This document shows positions 42,249 to 51,500 of a stretch of 64,000 nt of DNA, piece by piece. The notes beneath the pieces were generated by a model that saw nothing but the letters and a program-made list of their open reading frames with translations, had not been told where the DNA came from and ran no database searches. The translations under genes were made by a program, and so were the position numbers. Position 1 is the first letter of the stretch; every line of letters starts with the position of its first letter. Origin of the DNA: Streptomyces sp. LUP47B. Lineage in GTDB: Bacteria > Actinomycetota > Actinomycetes > Streptomycetales > Streptomycetaceae. The stretch lies in NCBI RefSeq assembly GCF_001746295.1, contig NZ_MJAH01000001.1, positions 1,159,188 through 1,223,187 on the forward strand, in the 5' to 3' direction.

Positions 42249-44042
42249 ATGCCGAGCTTCGACGACGGCCTGACCGAGACCGAGCTGCCGACGACTGCGG
42301 TTGTCGAGACCGACGTCGTAGTGGTCGGCTCCGGGCCCGCAGGATCGGCCGCGGCCCTCGCGTTGTCCACGCTGGGCGTGGCGAACATCATGATCACCAA
42401 GTACCGGTGGACAGCCAACACTCCACGCGCCCACATCACGAACCAGCGGTCCATGGAGGTCTTCCGCGACCTCGGCATCGAGGCACAGGTCCTTGCGGAC
42501 GCGACACCCCACGAGCTGGTCGGCGACACCGTGTTCTGCACCTCGATCGCCGGCGAGGAGATCGGGCGCATCCTGACATGGGGAACGAGTCCCGCCCGCG
42601 AGGCCGACTATCAGCTGGCGTCGCCGTGCCTGACCGTCGACATCCCGCAGACCTATCTGGAGCCGATCCTGGTCAGGAATGCGACCGCGCGCGGCACCCA
42701 GTCGCGATTCTCGACCGAGTACCTCTCGCACACCCAGGATGCCGACAGCGTCACCGTGCAGGTGCTCGACCGGCTCACCGGCCAGGAGTACGTCATTCGC
42801 GCAAAGTACCTCGTGGGCGCCGACGGGGCCCGTTCGAAGGTCGCCGCGGATCTCGAGTTGCCGTTCGAGGGGGCGATGGACATCGCCGGTTCGATGAACA
42901 TCACCTTCAAGGCCGACATCGCGGCCTACGTCGGCCATCGTCCATCTGTCCTCTACTGGGTGATCCAGCCCGGCTCCAACGTCGGCGGCATCGGCGCCGG
43001 CCTGGTGCGGATGGTCCGGCCGTGGGACGAGTGGCTGATCGTCTGGGGCTACGACATCGCCGGTGAGCCACCGACCGTCGACGAGGCCGCGGCGACGCAG
43101 ATCGTGCGCAACCTCCTCGGCATGCCCGACCTCGAGGTCGAGATCACCGGCACGTCGTTGTGGGGCAACAACGAGATGTACGCGACCCACCTGCAGTCCG
43201 GTCGAGTGTTCTGTGCCGGCGACGCCGTGCACCGCCATCCACCGAGCAACGGGCTGGGCTCGAACACCTCCATCCAGGACTCGTACAACCTGGCGTGGAA
43301 GTTGGCCGCTGTTCTGCGCGGATACGCCAGGCCCAGCCTGCTGGAGACCTACTCCGAGGAGCGGGCGCCGGTCGCGGAGCGGATCGTGAAGCGGGCCAAC
43401 CGATCCAGCCGCGAGTTCGTCGACCTTTTCGTGGCACTCGGCGTCACCGAGGCCAAGACTGAGGAGGAGATGGTTGCCCGGATAGAGGAGCGCAAGGCCA
43501 ACTCGCCCGAAGGTGCGGCTAAGCGCGAGGCGCTGGTCAAGGCGATGGAGCTCAAGAACTACGAGTTCAATGCTCACGGCGTCGAGCTAGGTCAGTTCTA
43601 CACCTCGGCCGCCATCGTCCCCGATGGCGCCGATCGTCCGGCGCCAACACGGGATGCCGATCTCTACTACGAGTCGACCACCGCCGCAGGCGCCCACCTG
43701 CCGCACGCATGGGTCGGCGATCACCGTCACAAGCAGGCGATGATGGACCTGGCGCCCTACGACCGGTTCACCCTCATCACGGGTATCGCCGGTGAGGCTT
43801 GGGCGGACGCCGCCCGTGCTGTTGCCGCCGACCTCGGTGTTCCGCTTGAGGCCGTCGTCATCGGACCCGGTCGCGATGTCACCGACCTCTACTACGACTG
43901 GGCGCGGGCGCGCGAGATCGAGGAGAGCGGGGCACTCCTGGTCCGTCCCGACAAGCACATCGCCTGGCGCTCGCCGTCGCTGCCCGCCGATCCGACCGCG
44001 GCGCTGCGCGCTGCGCTCGCTCAGGTCTTGGGGCGCGTGTGA
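42249..44042 (+). CDS. FAD-dependent phenol hydroxylase (TfdB / resorcinol hydroxylase-like)
   Basis: 597 aa, the length of 2,4-dichlorophenol 6-monooxygenase (TfdB). FAD motif VVVVGSGPAGSAAALALSTL near residues 25-44, DG motif YLVGADGARSKV, GD motif VFCAGDAVHRHPPSNGLGSN, and a thioredoxin-like C-terminal domain of the PheA/TfdB branch. In the three-gene order hydroxylase - maleylacetate reductase - hydroxyquinol dioxygenase, as in the Corynebacterium glutamicum resorcinol cluster, it would convert resorcinol (or a related phenol) to hydroxyquinol. Start ATG 42249 after GAAGGGTGG. Confidence 0.9.
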   Translation: MPSFDDGLTETELPTTAVVETDVVVVGSGPAGSAAALALSTLGVANIMITKYRWTANTPRAHITNQRSMEVFRDLGIEAQVLADATPHELVGDTVFCTSIAGEEIGRILTWGTSPAREADYQLASPCLTVDIPQTYLEPILVRNATARGTQSRFSTEYLSHTQDADSVTVQVLDRLTGQEYVIRAKYLVGADGARSKVAADLELPFEGAMDIAGSMNITFKADIAAYVGHRPSVLYWVIQPGSNVGGIGAGLVRMVRPWDEWLIVWGYDIAGEPPTVDEAAATQIVRNLLGMPDLEVEITGTSLWGNNEMYATHLQSGRVFCAGDAVHRHPPSNGLGSNTSIQDSYNLAWKLAAVLRGYARPSLLETYSEERAPVAERIVKRANRSSREFVDLFVALGVTEAKTEEEMVARIEERKANSPEGAAKREALVKAMELKNYEFNAHGVELGQFYTSAAIVPDGADRPAPTRDADLYYESTTAAGAHLPHAWVGDHRHKQAMMDLAPYDRFTLITGIAGEAWADAARAVAADLGVPLEAVVIGPGRDVTDLYYDWARAREIEESGALLVRPDKHIAWRSPSLPADPTAALRAALAQVLGRV

Positions 44043-45100
44043 CCGGCCCGTTCGTCCATCACACGCTCGGCCAGCGGGTGCGCTTCGCAACCGGAGATGC
44101 GGCCGAGTCGCTCGCCGCGGAGGTTGAAGCGATCGGTGCGCGCCGGGTCATGGTCGTCGTCGGCGCGCACGAGGTCGCGCTCGCAGCCCGGATCACGTGT
44201 GACCTCCCGGTGGTGCTGGTGCACCACGAGGTGGTGATGCACGTGCCCGTCGCCGTGGCCGAGCGCGCCCGCGCAGTAGCAGCCGAGCACGAGGCCGACC
44301 TCATCGTCAGCGTCGGTGGCGGCTCGACCACAGGTCTCGCGAAGGCCGTGGCACTGACCAGCGGCTTGCCGGTCGTAGCCGTGCCGACGACGTACGCGGG
44401 GTCAGAGGCGACCGACGTGTGGGGGTTGACGGAGGGGACGACGAAGACGACCGGGTCCGACGCGCGGGTGCTGCCGCGTGCTGTGGTGTACGACGCCGAG
44501 CTCACTCTGTCGCTGCCCGTGGAGCTGAGTGTCGCCTCGGGGCTCAACGCACTGGCCCACTGCGTGGACTCGATGTGGGCGCCGGCGGCCGATCCCATCA
44601 ACGTCGCGCTTGCCACGGAGGGCGTCCGAGCCCTGGCCGATGGCCTCCCGCGGATCGTCGACGACCCAACCGGGATGTCCGGGCGGGAGCAGGTGCTGTT
44701 GGGGGCCTACCTCTCAGCGGTCGCATTTGCCTCCGCCGGCTCGGGGCTCCACCACAAGATCTGCCATGTGCTCGGCGGCCGGTACGGCCTGCCGCACGCG
44801 CAGACTCACGCTGTCGTGCTGCCGTATGTCCTCGCCCTGAACGGTCCTTTCGCCCCAGATGCCGACGCGCGCCTCGCGCGGGCATTCGGGGCCAACACCG
44901 GCCTCGACGGTCTGCAAGCGCTGCGCCTTCTGCTGCGTGCGCCGCGTTCATTGCGGGACGTCGGTCTCGAGGAGGCTCAGGTGGCGGATGCCGCTGCTGC
45001 TGTGATGCCCAACGTGCCCCCGAGCAACCCGGCTTCGGTCACCATCGACAACCTCACCCACTTGCTGCACGATGCCTGGGAAGGAGCTGACCCGCGATGA
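44039..45100 (+). CDS. maleylacetate reductase (iron-containing alcohol dehydrogenase family)
   Basis: 353 aa from GTG 44039, overlapping the hydroxylase by GTGA. Fe-ADH/maleylacetate reductase motifs: [17 protein letters not shown] near residues 86-102, [11 protein letters not shown] near 117-127, and the His-rich [20 protein letters not shown] near 239-258. It reduces maleylacetate, the ring-opened product from hydroxyquinol, to 3-oxoadipate with NAD(P)H. Overlaps the dioxygenase start by ATGA. Confidence 0.93.
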   Translation: MTGPFVHHTLGQRVRFATGDAAESLAAEVEAIGARRVMVVVGAHEVALAARITCDLPVVLVHHEVVMHVPVAVAERARAVAAEHEADLIVSVGGGSTTGLAKAVALTSGLPVVAVPTTYAGSEATDVWGLTEGTTKTTGSDARVLPRAVVYDAELTLSLPVELSVASGLNALAHCVDSMWAPAADPINVALATEGVRALADGLPRIVDDPTGMSGREQVLLGAYLSAVAFASAGSGLHHKICHVLGGRYGLPHAQTHAVVLPYVLALNGPFAPDADARLARAFGANTGLDGLQALRLLLRAPRSLRDVGLEEAQVADAAAAVMPNVPPSNPASVTIDNLTHLLHDAWEGADPR

Positions 45101-45999
45101 CCCAATCGCACCCGGAGATCAGCGAGGAGCAGCGTTCCCGCGAAGACGCTCTTGTGCAGGTCGTGCTCGACTCCTTCGAGCAAACGGGAGACGCGCGGCT
45201 CAAGGAGATCATGACGTCGGCGGTGCGCCACCTTCACAGTTTCCTGCGTGAGGTCCGGCTGACCGAGGGCGAGTGGAAGCAGGGCATCGACTTTCTCACC
45301 ACGGTCGGGCACATGTGCGACGAGCGTCGCCAAGAGTTCATTCTGCTATCCGACACGCTGGGCGCCTCGATGCAGACCATCGCCATCAATAACGAGGCGT
45401 ACGCCGATGCCACCGAGGCCACTGTTTTCGGGCCATTCTTCGTGGAGGACGCACCTCGCGTCGAGCTCGGCGGCGACATCGCCGGTGCCGCGACCGGTCA
45501 GCCGTGCTGGGTCGAGGGGACCGTCCAGGACACGGAAGGCAATGCTCTCGCGGGTGCCCGCATCGAGGTCTGGGAGGCTGATGAAGACGGCTTCTACGAC
45601 GTTCAGTACGACGACGCTCGTACTGGTGGTCGCGCACACCTGTTCACCGACGACGAAGGCGCCTATCGCTTCTGGGCGATCACACCGACGCCGTACCCGA
45701 TCCCGCATGACGGCCCGGTCGGCCTCATGCTCGCGGCTACCGGCCGCTCGCCGATGCGGGCCTCGCACCTGCACTTCATGGTCACCGCTCCTGGGTTGCG
45801 CACCTTGGTCACGCACATCTTCGTTCGGGGAGACGGCTATTTGAGCAGCGACAGCGTGTTTGGCGTCAAGGAATCGCTCGTTAAGGACTTCATCGAGCAG
45901 CCAAAAGGCACGCCGACTCCTGATGGTCGCGAACTCGGCGACGGAACCTGGTCGCGGGTGCGCTTTGACATCGTCCTTGCGCCGCCGGATGCCGTCTGA
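45097..45999 (+). CDS. hydroxyquinol 1,2-dioxygenase (intradiol)
   Basis: 300 aa. An N-terminal helical linker domain (residues 1-110) for dimerisation precedes the intradiol core. The iron ligands are visible: Y167 (DGFYDVQY), Y200 (TPYPIPHDG), H224 and H226 (RASHLHFMV). [13 protein letters not shown] is the core signature. It cleaves hydroxyquinol between the 1,2-hydroxyls to maleylacetate, which the preceding enzyme reduces. The final 3-oxoadipate could be taken on by the CoA-transferase at 28-30 kb. Confidence 0.95.
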   Translation: MTQSHPEISEEQRSREDALVQVVLDSFEQTGDARLKEIMTSAVRHLHSFLREVRLTEGEWKQGIDFLTTVGHMCDERRQEFILLSDTLGASMQTIAINNEAYADATEATVFGPFFVEDAPRVELGGDIAGAATGQPCWVEGTVQDTEGNALAGARIEVWEADEDGFYDVQYDDARTGGRAHLFTDDEGAYRFWAITPTPYPIPHDGPVGLMLAATGRSPMRASHLHFMVTAPGLRTLVTHIFVRGDGYLSSDSVFGVKESLVKDFIEQPKGTPTPDGRELGDGTWSRVRFDIVLAPPDAV

Positions 46000-46024
46000 A
46001 TGTCGCTGGCGGGGTTGATTTCGC

Positions 46025-46425
46025 GGCGACGCTGATTCACTCCCGGATCTCGTCCGCGGTCAGGGACGGCGGGCCGGCCATGGCACACGTCGGTGGTGAC
46101 CGCGCTCGGCCGGCCCGCCGCGTGCTCCTCGATCACCGCCAGGGGCGAGCAGATCCCACAGAAGGTGCGGTAGCCGCACTGGTAGCCGTCGAGGTCGAGG
46201 AACGCCGTCTGCATCGGATGCAGCCGGTCGTCGTCGGCCCACCCCTTCGATGGTGGTGATCTCGCGCCCGTCGGCGGTCACCGCGAGGTGAAGGCAGGAG
46301 ACGGTCGTGAGGCCGTCGACCAGAGCAGTGCAGGCACCGCACAGCACCTGACCGCAGCCCTTCTTCGTGCCGGTCAGGCCAAGGTGCTCGCGCAGGGTGT
46401 CGGGGAGCGGTGCGGTGGTCGACGG
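46025..46425 (-). pseudogene. 2Fe-2S subunit of a xanthine-dehydrogenase-type molybdoenzyme, broken
   Basis: The reverse strand begins mid-protein with DTLREHLGLTGTKKGCGQ, then VLCGACTALVDGL, the plant-type 2Fe-2S loop (GxCGAC). The frame is lost after TTIEGVG. Another frame continues MQTAFLDLDGYQCGY and CGICSPLAVIEE, and a third shows SLTADEIRE before a stop. The first ~25 residues, the end of the second cluster domain and the reading frame are all damaged. It abuts the 3' end of the ferredoxin reductase. Confidence 0.75.
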
Positions 46426-47658
46426 TCAGCGGCTGGAGAGATGATCAGCTGGTCCCGCAGAGCCAGAACGCAACGCGTCGGTGGTGAGCCGGGAGGTAGA
46501 CGAATCAGGAGGTGGGTCAGAAGACGGGGCGATGCCGGGCGTGCGAGCGGCGGGAACTCCGGCGCCGAGCCGCTTGAGTTTGATGACGGGGAGGCGGTGA
46601 TTGACCGCGACGGCTGTGGTCGTCCCTCCGTCGTTCCGCCACCTCAGCAGCGCACTGCGGTCGTTCACCGAGCCCGCGAGGACTTCGGGGATCCCGGTGA
46701 GCGGCAGCTCGCCGCTGATCTTGATGTCGAGTCCGGACTGCTCGGTCCAGAAGTACGGGTCCGGTCGGCAGGGCCGGGCCGACGCGCCGTGCAGCAGACC
46801 GACCGCCGCGGCCCGGCCCTGCTCAACAGCGTTGGTCCAGTGTGGAGTTCGGCGCCCTTCCCGCGATACGACGTCCCCGGCGGCGACCACGCCGGGAGTG
46901 ACGCGGCAGCACGCGTCGGCGACGAGGCCGCCGCCGGCGTCCAGAGGCAGGCCGGAGCCCTTCAGCCAGTCGGTGTTCGGCACGTCGCCGACCGCGCACA
47001 CGATCACGTCGGCCTCCAGGACCACCTCGCCACAGCGCACGCGGTGTTCGCCCAGGACGGCGACGCCGTCAGGCGCGACCCGGACACGTATACCGTGATC
47101 CCGCGCCGCCGCGACGGCGAGATCGGCCAGCCAGGGTCCGAGGAGCCTGAGCAACGGCGGGACGAGGTCGACCACCGTGACGTCCAGGCCCAGGGCACGG
47201 CAGGTCGTGGCGATCTCCATGCCGAGGAAGCCGCCGCCCAGCACGATGGCGCTCCGGGCGACGGCAAGCCGGGAGGCGAGGACCTGGGCATCGTCCAGGG
47301 TGCGTAGCGCCAGATCGTCGCGCCCGGTCAGGCGACGGGCCCGGGCGCCGGTGGCGACGACCAGCCCGTCGTACGGCACCTGTGTGCCGTCGGTCAGACG
47401 CACCGCACGCTCGCGGACGTCCAGTTGTGCGGCCCGTGCTCCGGTGCGGAACTCGATGTCCTCGCCCGGAGGAGGAAGCATGGCTGAATCCGCGGGTTCC
47501 CTGCCGGCCAGGACGCCCTTGGACAGCGGGACCCGCGAGTAGGGCTGGTGAGGCTCGTCGGACAGGACGGTCACCGGTCCGTCGAAGCCCTCGGCCCGCA
47601 GGCTCTCCGCTGCTGTCAGCGCGGCGATGGACCCGCCGACCACGACGATGCGCTTCAC
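46426..47658 (-). CDS. FAD-dependent ferredoxin reductase
   Basis: 410 aa from GTG 47658. Two dinucleotide motifs: RIVVVGGSIAALTAAESLR at the N-terminus for FAD and AIVLGGGFLGMEIATTCRAL near residues 139-158 for NAD(P)H. The TPHWTNAVEQGR motif and WTEQSG match the P450-type ferredoxin reductase group. It passes electrons from NAD(P)H to the ferredoxin encoded just upstream (GTGA overlap), and so to the P450. The C-terminal ~45 residues after VIKLKRLG are unusual Ser/Pro-rich sequence, possibly run-on into new DNA. Confidence 0.9.
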   Translation of the reverse strand: MKRIVVVGGSIAALTAAESLRAEGFDGPVTVLSDEPHQPYSRVPLSKGVLAGREPADSAMLPPPGEDIEFRTGARAAQLDVRERAVRLTDGTQVPYDGLVVATGARARRLTGRDDLALRTLDDAQVLASRLAVARSAIVLGGGFLGMEIATTCRALGLDVTVVDLVPPLLRLLGPWLADLAVAAARDHGIRVRVAPDGVAVLGEHRVRCGEVVLEADVIVCAVGDVPNTDWLKGSGLPLDAGGGLVADACCRVTPGVVAAGDVVSREGRRTPHWTNAVEQGRAAAVGLLHGASARPCRPDPYFWTEQSGLDIKISGELPLTGIPEVLAGSVNDRSALLRWRNDGGTTTAVAVNHRLPVIKLKRLGAGVPAARTPGIAPSSDPPPDSSTSRLTTDALRSGSAGPADHLSSR

Positions 47659-47849
47659 GACTGGACCTTCAGGGCCGCGACGGGGCAGACCCGTACGGCG
47701 GCGGCGACGGCGCTCTCGTGCTCCGAAGCCACCTCTTCGTGGGTCAGGTGCAGGTCGCCCTCGTCGTCGAGCCGGAACACCTCGGGCGCGGTCTGCTCGC
47801 ACAGGCCGTGGCCCTCGCAACGGTCGAAGTCCACCACGATCCGGGACAT
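47655..47849 (-). CDS. small [3Fe-4S]/[4Fe-4S] ferredoxin for P450
   Basis: 64 aa. Cys pattern C11-x5-C17 (RCEGHGLCEQTAP) and a single distal Cys followed by Pro (RVCPVAALKV), typical of 3Fe-4S ferredoxins that serve actinomycete P450s. It sits between the P450 (1 bp gap) and the reductase (GTGA overlap), giving a complete three-part electron chain. Confidence 0.93.
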   Translation of the reverse strand: MSRIVVDFDRCEGHGLCEQTAPEVFRLDDEGDLHLTHEEVASEHESAVAAAVRVCPVAALKVQS

Positions 47850-47850
47850 C

Positions 47851-49047
47851 TCACTTCCCTTCCGCGCGTACCGTGACGGGCAGCGAAGCCAGGCCCCTGA
47901 TCACGTTGTTGAGCTTGCGGACCGGCTCGCCCGCGAACTCGATCAACGATGCGCGCCGCACCAGCGCGCCGAGCACCGCCTGCGCCTCCAGACGGGCCAA
48001 CCCCTGGCCGGCGCAGCCGTGGACGCCGTAGCCGAAGCCGACGTGGTCGACCGGGTTGCGGCGGACGAGGAACTCCTCGGGGCGCTCCCACTTGCGTTCG
48101 TCCCGGTTCGCCGATGCCCAGGACAGCAGGACCTTGGTGTCGGCGGGGATGGTGATGCCCTCGAGGTCCACCGGCTGGGTGGTGCGCCGGAAGAAGCCCT
48201 GTGCGGGGGACTCCAGCCGCAGTGACTCCTCGAACGCCGGTCCGACGAGCGCCGGTTCCGCGCGCACCTCCTGGTAAGCCTCGGGATGCCGGGCGAAGAG
48301 GAGGATCGTGTTGCCGATCGCGTTGATGGTGGTGTCCATGCTCGCGATCAGGTACGCGGACAGCAGGGGCACCACGGAGGCGGCTTCGATGTCCCCCCGG
48401 TCCGCGGCTTGATGGATGGCGGCGGCCCAGCCGTCCGGGCGGAGGTTCTCCGGCACCATCACCGTGTTCAGGTACTCCAACATCTGGCCGACGAAGGGGA
48501 TGGATGCCTGGGCGCGGGCGTTCAACGGGCCGAAAGTGTTGAACGCCGCGTCCGCGAACGACAGCAGCGGGCCCCTTGCCTCCTCCGCGAGCCCGATCAG
48601 GTCGGCGACCACGGTCACGGGGAACACCGCGGCAAGATCCGCCACGGCGTCGAAGTCACCCTTGGCCACGACGCCGGCGACGAGGTCGTCCGCGAGGGCG
48701 GCGATCCGGGTGCGGAGCTTGGCCAGGGCCTTGGGGGCGAGCTTGTCGGACAGCAGAGCCCGTAGCCGGGTGTGATCCGGTGGGTCGCTGGCCAGCACGC
48801 TTCCCTTCATCTGGGCGTTGAACTGGTCCTCGTAGCCCACACCCTGCGCGGACGAGAACCGTTCGTGGTCGGCCAGGGCCGCGCGGATATGGTCGTAGCG
48901 GGGGAGGACCCATGCGTCGTAGGTGGTCAGCCGTACCGCGGGGCCGGCTTCCCGGAGTCGGCGGAGAGCGGGGTACGGGTCGTGCAGCACCTCGTCGGCG
49001 AACAGGTCGACGTCGCAGGTGGGCACAGGCACGGTCGCATGCGTCAC
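47851..49047 (-). CDS. cytochrome P450
   Basis: 398 aa from GTG 49047 with AAAGGAGAG upstream. Heme-ligand loop FGYGVHGCAGQGLARLE with the Cys near residue 347, ExxR helix as ESLR, and I-helix AYLIASMDTTINAIGN. The Gly usual before xDTT is Ser here. A bacterial soluble class I P450, fed by the following ferredoxin and reductase. Its neighbours are catabolic, so hydroxylation or O-demethylation of an aromatic is plausible; the substrate is unknown. Confidence 0.94.
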   Translation of the reverse strand: MTHATVPVPTCDVDLFADEVLHDPYPALRRLREAGPAVRLTTYDAWVLPRYDHIRAALADHERFSSAQGVGYEDQFNAQMKGSVLASDPPDHTRLRALLSDKLAPKALAKLRTRIAALADDLVAGVVAKGDFDAVADLAAVFPVTVVADLIGLAEEARGPLLSFADAAFNTFGPLNARAQASIPFVGQMLEYLNTVMVPENLRPDGWAAAIHQAADRGDIEAASVVPLLSAYLIASMDTTINAIGNTILLFARHPEAYQEVRAEPALVGPAFEESLRLESPAQGFFRRTTQPVDLEGITIPADTKVLLSWASANRDERKWERPEEFLVRRNPVDHVGFGYGVHGCAGQGLARLEAQAVLGALVRRASLIEFAGEPVRKLNNVIRGLASLPVTVRAEGK

Positions 49048-49232
49048 GGCGAACTCTCCTTTGAGTGGTGTTGAGCCTGCGGCCCGGTGAGTGTGGTTCT
49101 CGTACTTTTTGAAGGAGAAGCGTTCATGTGCAGCCCAGACCCGCGCTGCCGAACGTCCCATCGCTCCACGACCTCAACCTCTGAGGGCAACCGGCGGCCG
49201 TGTGCTGGCACGAAGGACCGCGCCCCAGCGTG

Positions 49233-50243
49233 CTAGGGCTGGAGCAGGATCTTCCCGGTGACCTCGCCTTGTTCGAGCAGCTCGTGTGCCTCTCGTGCCT
49301 GGCTGAGCTTGAACCGCCGGTGGATGTGGGGGCGGATGCGTCCCTCGGCGAGCATGGCGATCAGTGCCCGCATGCCCGCGCGTCGCTCCTCCACCAAGTC
49401 GTCCCAGGTGTGGATGTTGAACAGGCGCACCGCTGCCGATCTGCTGGGCCACAGCACATCCCAGAGGTCGTTCTTCGCCGCACCGCCCATGGTGCTGTAG
49501 ATCACCAGGGTGCCCGCGGGTGCGAGCAGCTCGATGTTCCCGGGGATGGTGGGGCCGGCGGCTGGTGTGACCACCCAGTCCACGCCGCGTTCATCGGTGA
49601 GCGCGGCGACCTGACCCACGATGTTTCCGTTGGTGCGGTCGATCACCTCGTCCGCACCGAACGTTGTGGCCCAGCGTGCGCGCTCGGCGTTGCTCGCCAC
49701 GCCGAGGACGCGCACGCCCAGCCCCTTGAGCAGGTCGATGACCGCGTTCCCGATGCCGCCGGCCGCGCCGTAGACGAGGGCCACCTGACCGGGCAGAGGC
49801 CGCATGCTGTCGTAGATCATGTGGTAGGCGACCTGGTAGTTGGCGAGTGCTGCAGCCTGTTCCAGGTTCATGCCTTCCGGCAGCAGGAACGTCGCCTCCT
49901 GCGGTGCTGCGACGTACTCCGCGTAGTGCCCTCCGCGGTGTGTGCGCTCACGGGCCGAGAGCAGCGCGAGCTGACCGGGTCGGACCAAGGTGACGCCTTC
50001 ACCGATCCTTTCGACGACGCCGCTCAATTCGGTGCCGGGGATCGCCGGCAGCGGCGGCATCCATGGGTAGGTGCCGGCCCGGATCCTGAGGTCTGGGTAC
50101 CCGACCCCGATCGAGTGTGCCCGGACCAAGACCTCACCCGGCCCCGGCTCGGGGATCGGAACCTCCACGAGCTCCAGCGCCGAGGGAGGCCCGGGCTTGT
50201 CGACCTGAACGATCTTCACAGACGGTCCATTCCGTAGAGCCAA
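49233..50243 (-). CDS. NADPH:quinone reductase-like MDR enzyme
   Basis: 336 aa. Zinc-less quinone reductase type: GVGYPDLRIRAGTYPW near residues 47-62, GHYAEYVAAP, and the cofactor loop VALVYGAAGGIGNAVIDLL near 153-171. It would reduce an enone or quinone with NADPH. It is downstream of a zinc MDR enzyme and the FAD monooxygenase on the same strand, with an 88-bp gap, and could belong to the same LacI-controlled transcript. Confidence 0.88.
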   Translation of the reverse strand: MALRNGPSVKIVQVDKPGPPSALELVEVPIPEPGPGEVLVRAHSIGVGYPDLRIRAGTYPWMPPLPAIPGTELSGVVERIGEGVTLVRPGQLALLSARERTHRGGHYAEYVAAPQEATFLLPEGMNLEQAAALANYQVAYHMIYDSMRPLPGQVALVYGAAGGIGNAVIDLLKGLGVRVLGVASNAERARWATTFGADEVIDRTNGNIVGQVAALTDERGVDWVVTPAAGPTIPGNIELLAPAGTLVIYSTMGGAAKNDLWDVLWPSRSAAVRLFNIHTWDDLVEERRAGMRALIAMLAEGRIRPHIHRRFKLSQAREAHELLEQGEVTGKILLQP

Positions 50244-50331
50244 TACGTGGGCCCACTCGGTAGGGCGGGCAAGCCTCGGTCATATCGGGAGGCATCCGGG
50301 GCACGCATGGGCGATCCCAGCCCACGAGTCG

Positions 50332-51441
50332 TCACGGTGTGATCACGTAGTTGCTGAAGCCGCCGTTGCGGTTCTCGAACAGCGCCAGAGCCGAGTTCAC
50401 GTCCTCCAGGTCAAAGACCTCGTGCTCCAGGCAGCTGAGGTCCAGGGTGCCGCTCTCGACCATGCTCGCCATGGCTTGGCCGTCCGCGACGTCGAACCAC
50501 AGCGACCCGATGATGCGACGGTCGTTGGACATCAACACGTTCAGGTTGATCGGCAGGGGACCGAGCACCCCACCGAGCGGCACGTGCCGACCACCGCGCG
50601 CCAGTCCCTCGAAGCTCTCCAGGAGCGGCTCGGCGGGCGAGCCCGACTGCAGAGCGTCGACCACGATGTCGGCCCCCCGACCCGACGTGGAGTCGATGAT
50701 CCACTGGGCGACCTTTGCCGAGTCGTTCGTCGACAAGACCTCGATGCGCTGCGGGTCGATCGCCCGAACCTTCTCGAGCTGCTCCTTGTTGCGGGCCACG
50801 CCCAGGATCTTGCGGACGCCGAAGGCCTTGGCCAACAAGACGATGCACACACCCAGCGTGCCACTGGCTCCGTTGACGACGACCACGCTGTTGGCGTCGG
50901 CGCCGGCCATGCGCAGCGCCCGGTAGGCGGTACCCAGGTAACCGAACCGGGCCGCCGACTCGAAGGAGAGGTTGTCAGGGATGGTGACCATGCTCGACTG
51001 AGGCGCCGTCATGTACTCACACATACCGCCGTAGGGATAGTCGGCGAAGATCTGCGCCGACCCGGCCCCGAACCCGAAGTACCCATTGAAGGTATAGGCC
51101 GGGCAGTGCTGCGGGTCGCCGGTGCGGCAGGCGAAGCAGCCGCCGCACTGCCGGCCGGGGTTGACATACACCCGTTGACCGACCTCGAGGCCGTGCACCC
51201 GGTTCCCCTTGCCGACGATCTCGCCGGCCACGTCCAGGCCGAAGACTGCCGGCAGCGGCGGGAAGGTGAGGTGGGGCCACCACTCGGGGAGGAAGTTGAG
51301 CACGTTGCCCAGATTGGGGACGATCCCGCAGGCGCCCACCCGGACGAGGACGTCGGTCGGGCCAGGTTCCGGGACCTCCACCTCGTCGATCGTGAACGGC
51401 TGGTGCTGTGCGTGCATGCGTGCGGCTCTCATGGTCGACAA
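50332..51441 (-). CDS. zinc-binding alcohol dehydrogenase (MDR)
   Basis: 369 aa. Structural-zinc Cys cluster CGGCFACRTGDPQHC near residues 97-111 and the dinucleotide loop VVVVNGASGTLGVCIVLLA near 187-205. The N-terminal catalytic-zinc motif is variant: GACGIVPNLG replaces the usual C-G-T/SD, so catalysis may differ. Lies 59 bp downstream of the FAD monooxygenase and probably shares its operator-controlled promoter. Confidence 0.88.
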   Translation of the reverse strand: MSTMRAARMHAQHQPFTIDEVEVPEPGPTDVLVRVGACGIVPNLGNVLNFLPEWWPHLTFPPLPAVFGLDVAGEIVGKGNRVHGLEVGQRVYVNPGRQCGGCFACRTGDPQHCPAYTFNGYFGFGAGSAQIFADYPYGGMCEYMTAPQSSMVTIPDNLSFESAARFGYLGTAYRALRMAGADANSVVVVNGASGTLGVCIVLLAKAFGVRKILGVARNKEQLEKVRAIDPQRIEVLSTNDSAKVAQWIIDSTSGRGADIVVDALQSGSPAEPLLESFEGLARGGRHVPLGGVLGPLPINLNVLMSNDRRIIGSLWFDVADGQAMASMVESGTLDLSCLEHEVFDLEDVNSALALFENRNGGFSNYVITP

Positions 51442-51500
51442 AGGACACCCTCTTCCCTCGTTGGGGCTCGAGCTGTGTGGCCGGAACCGGCCATCGGGGT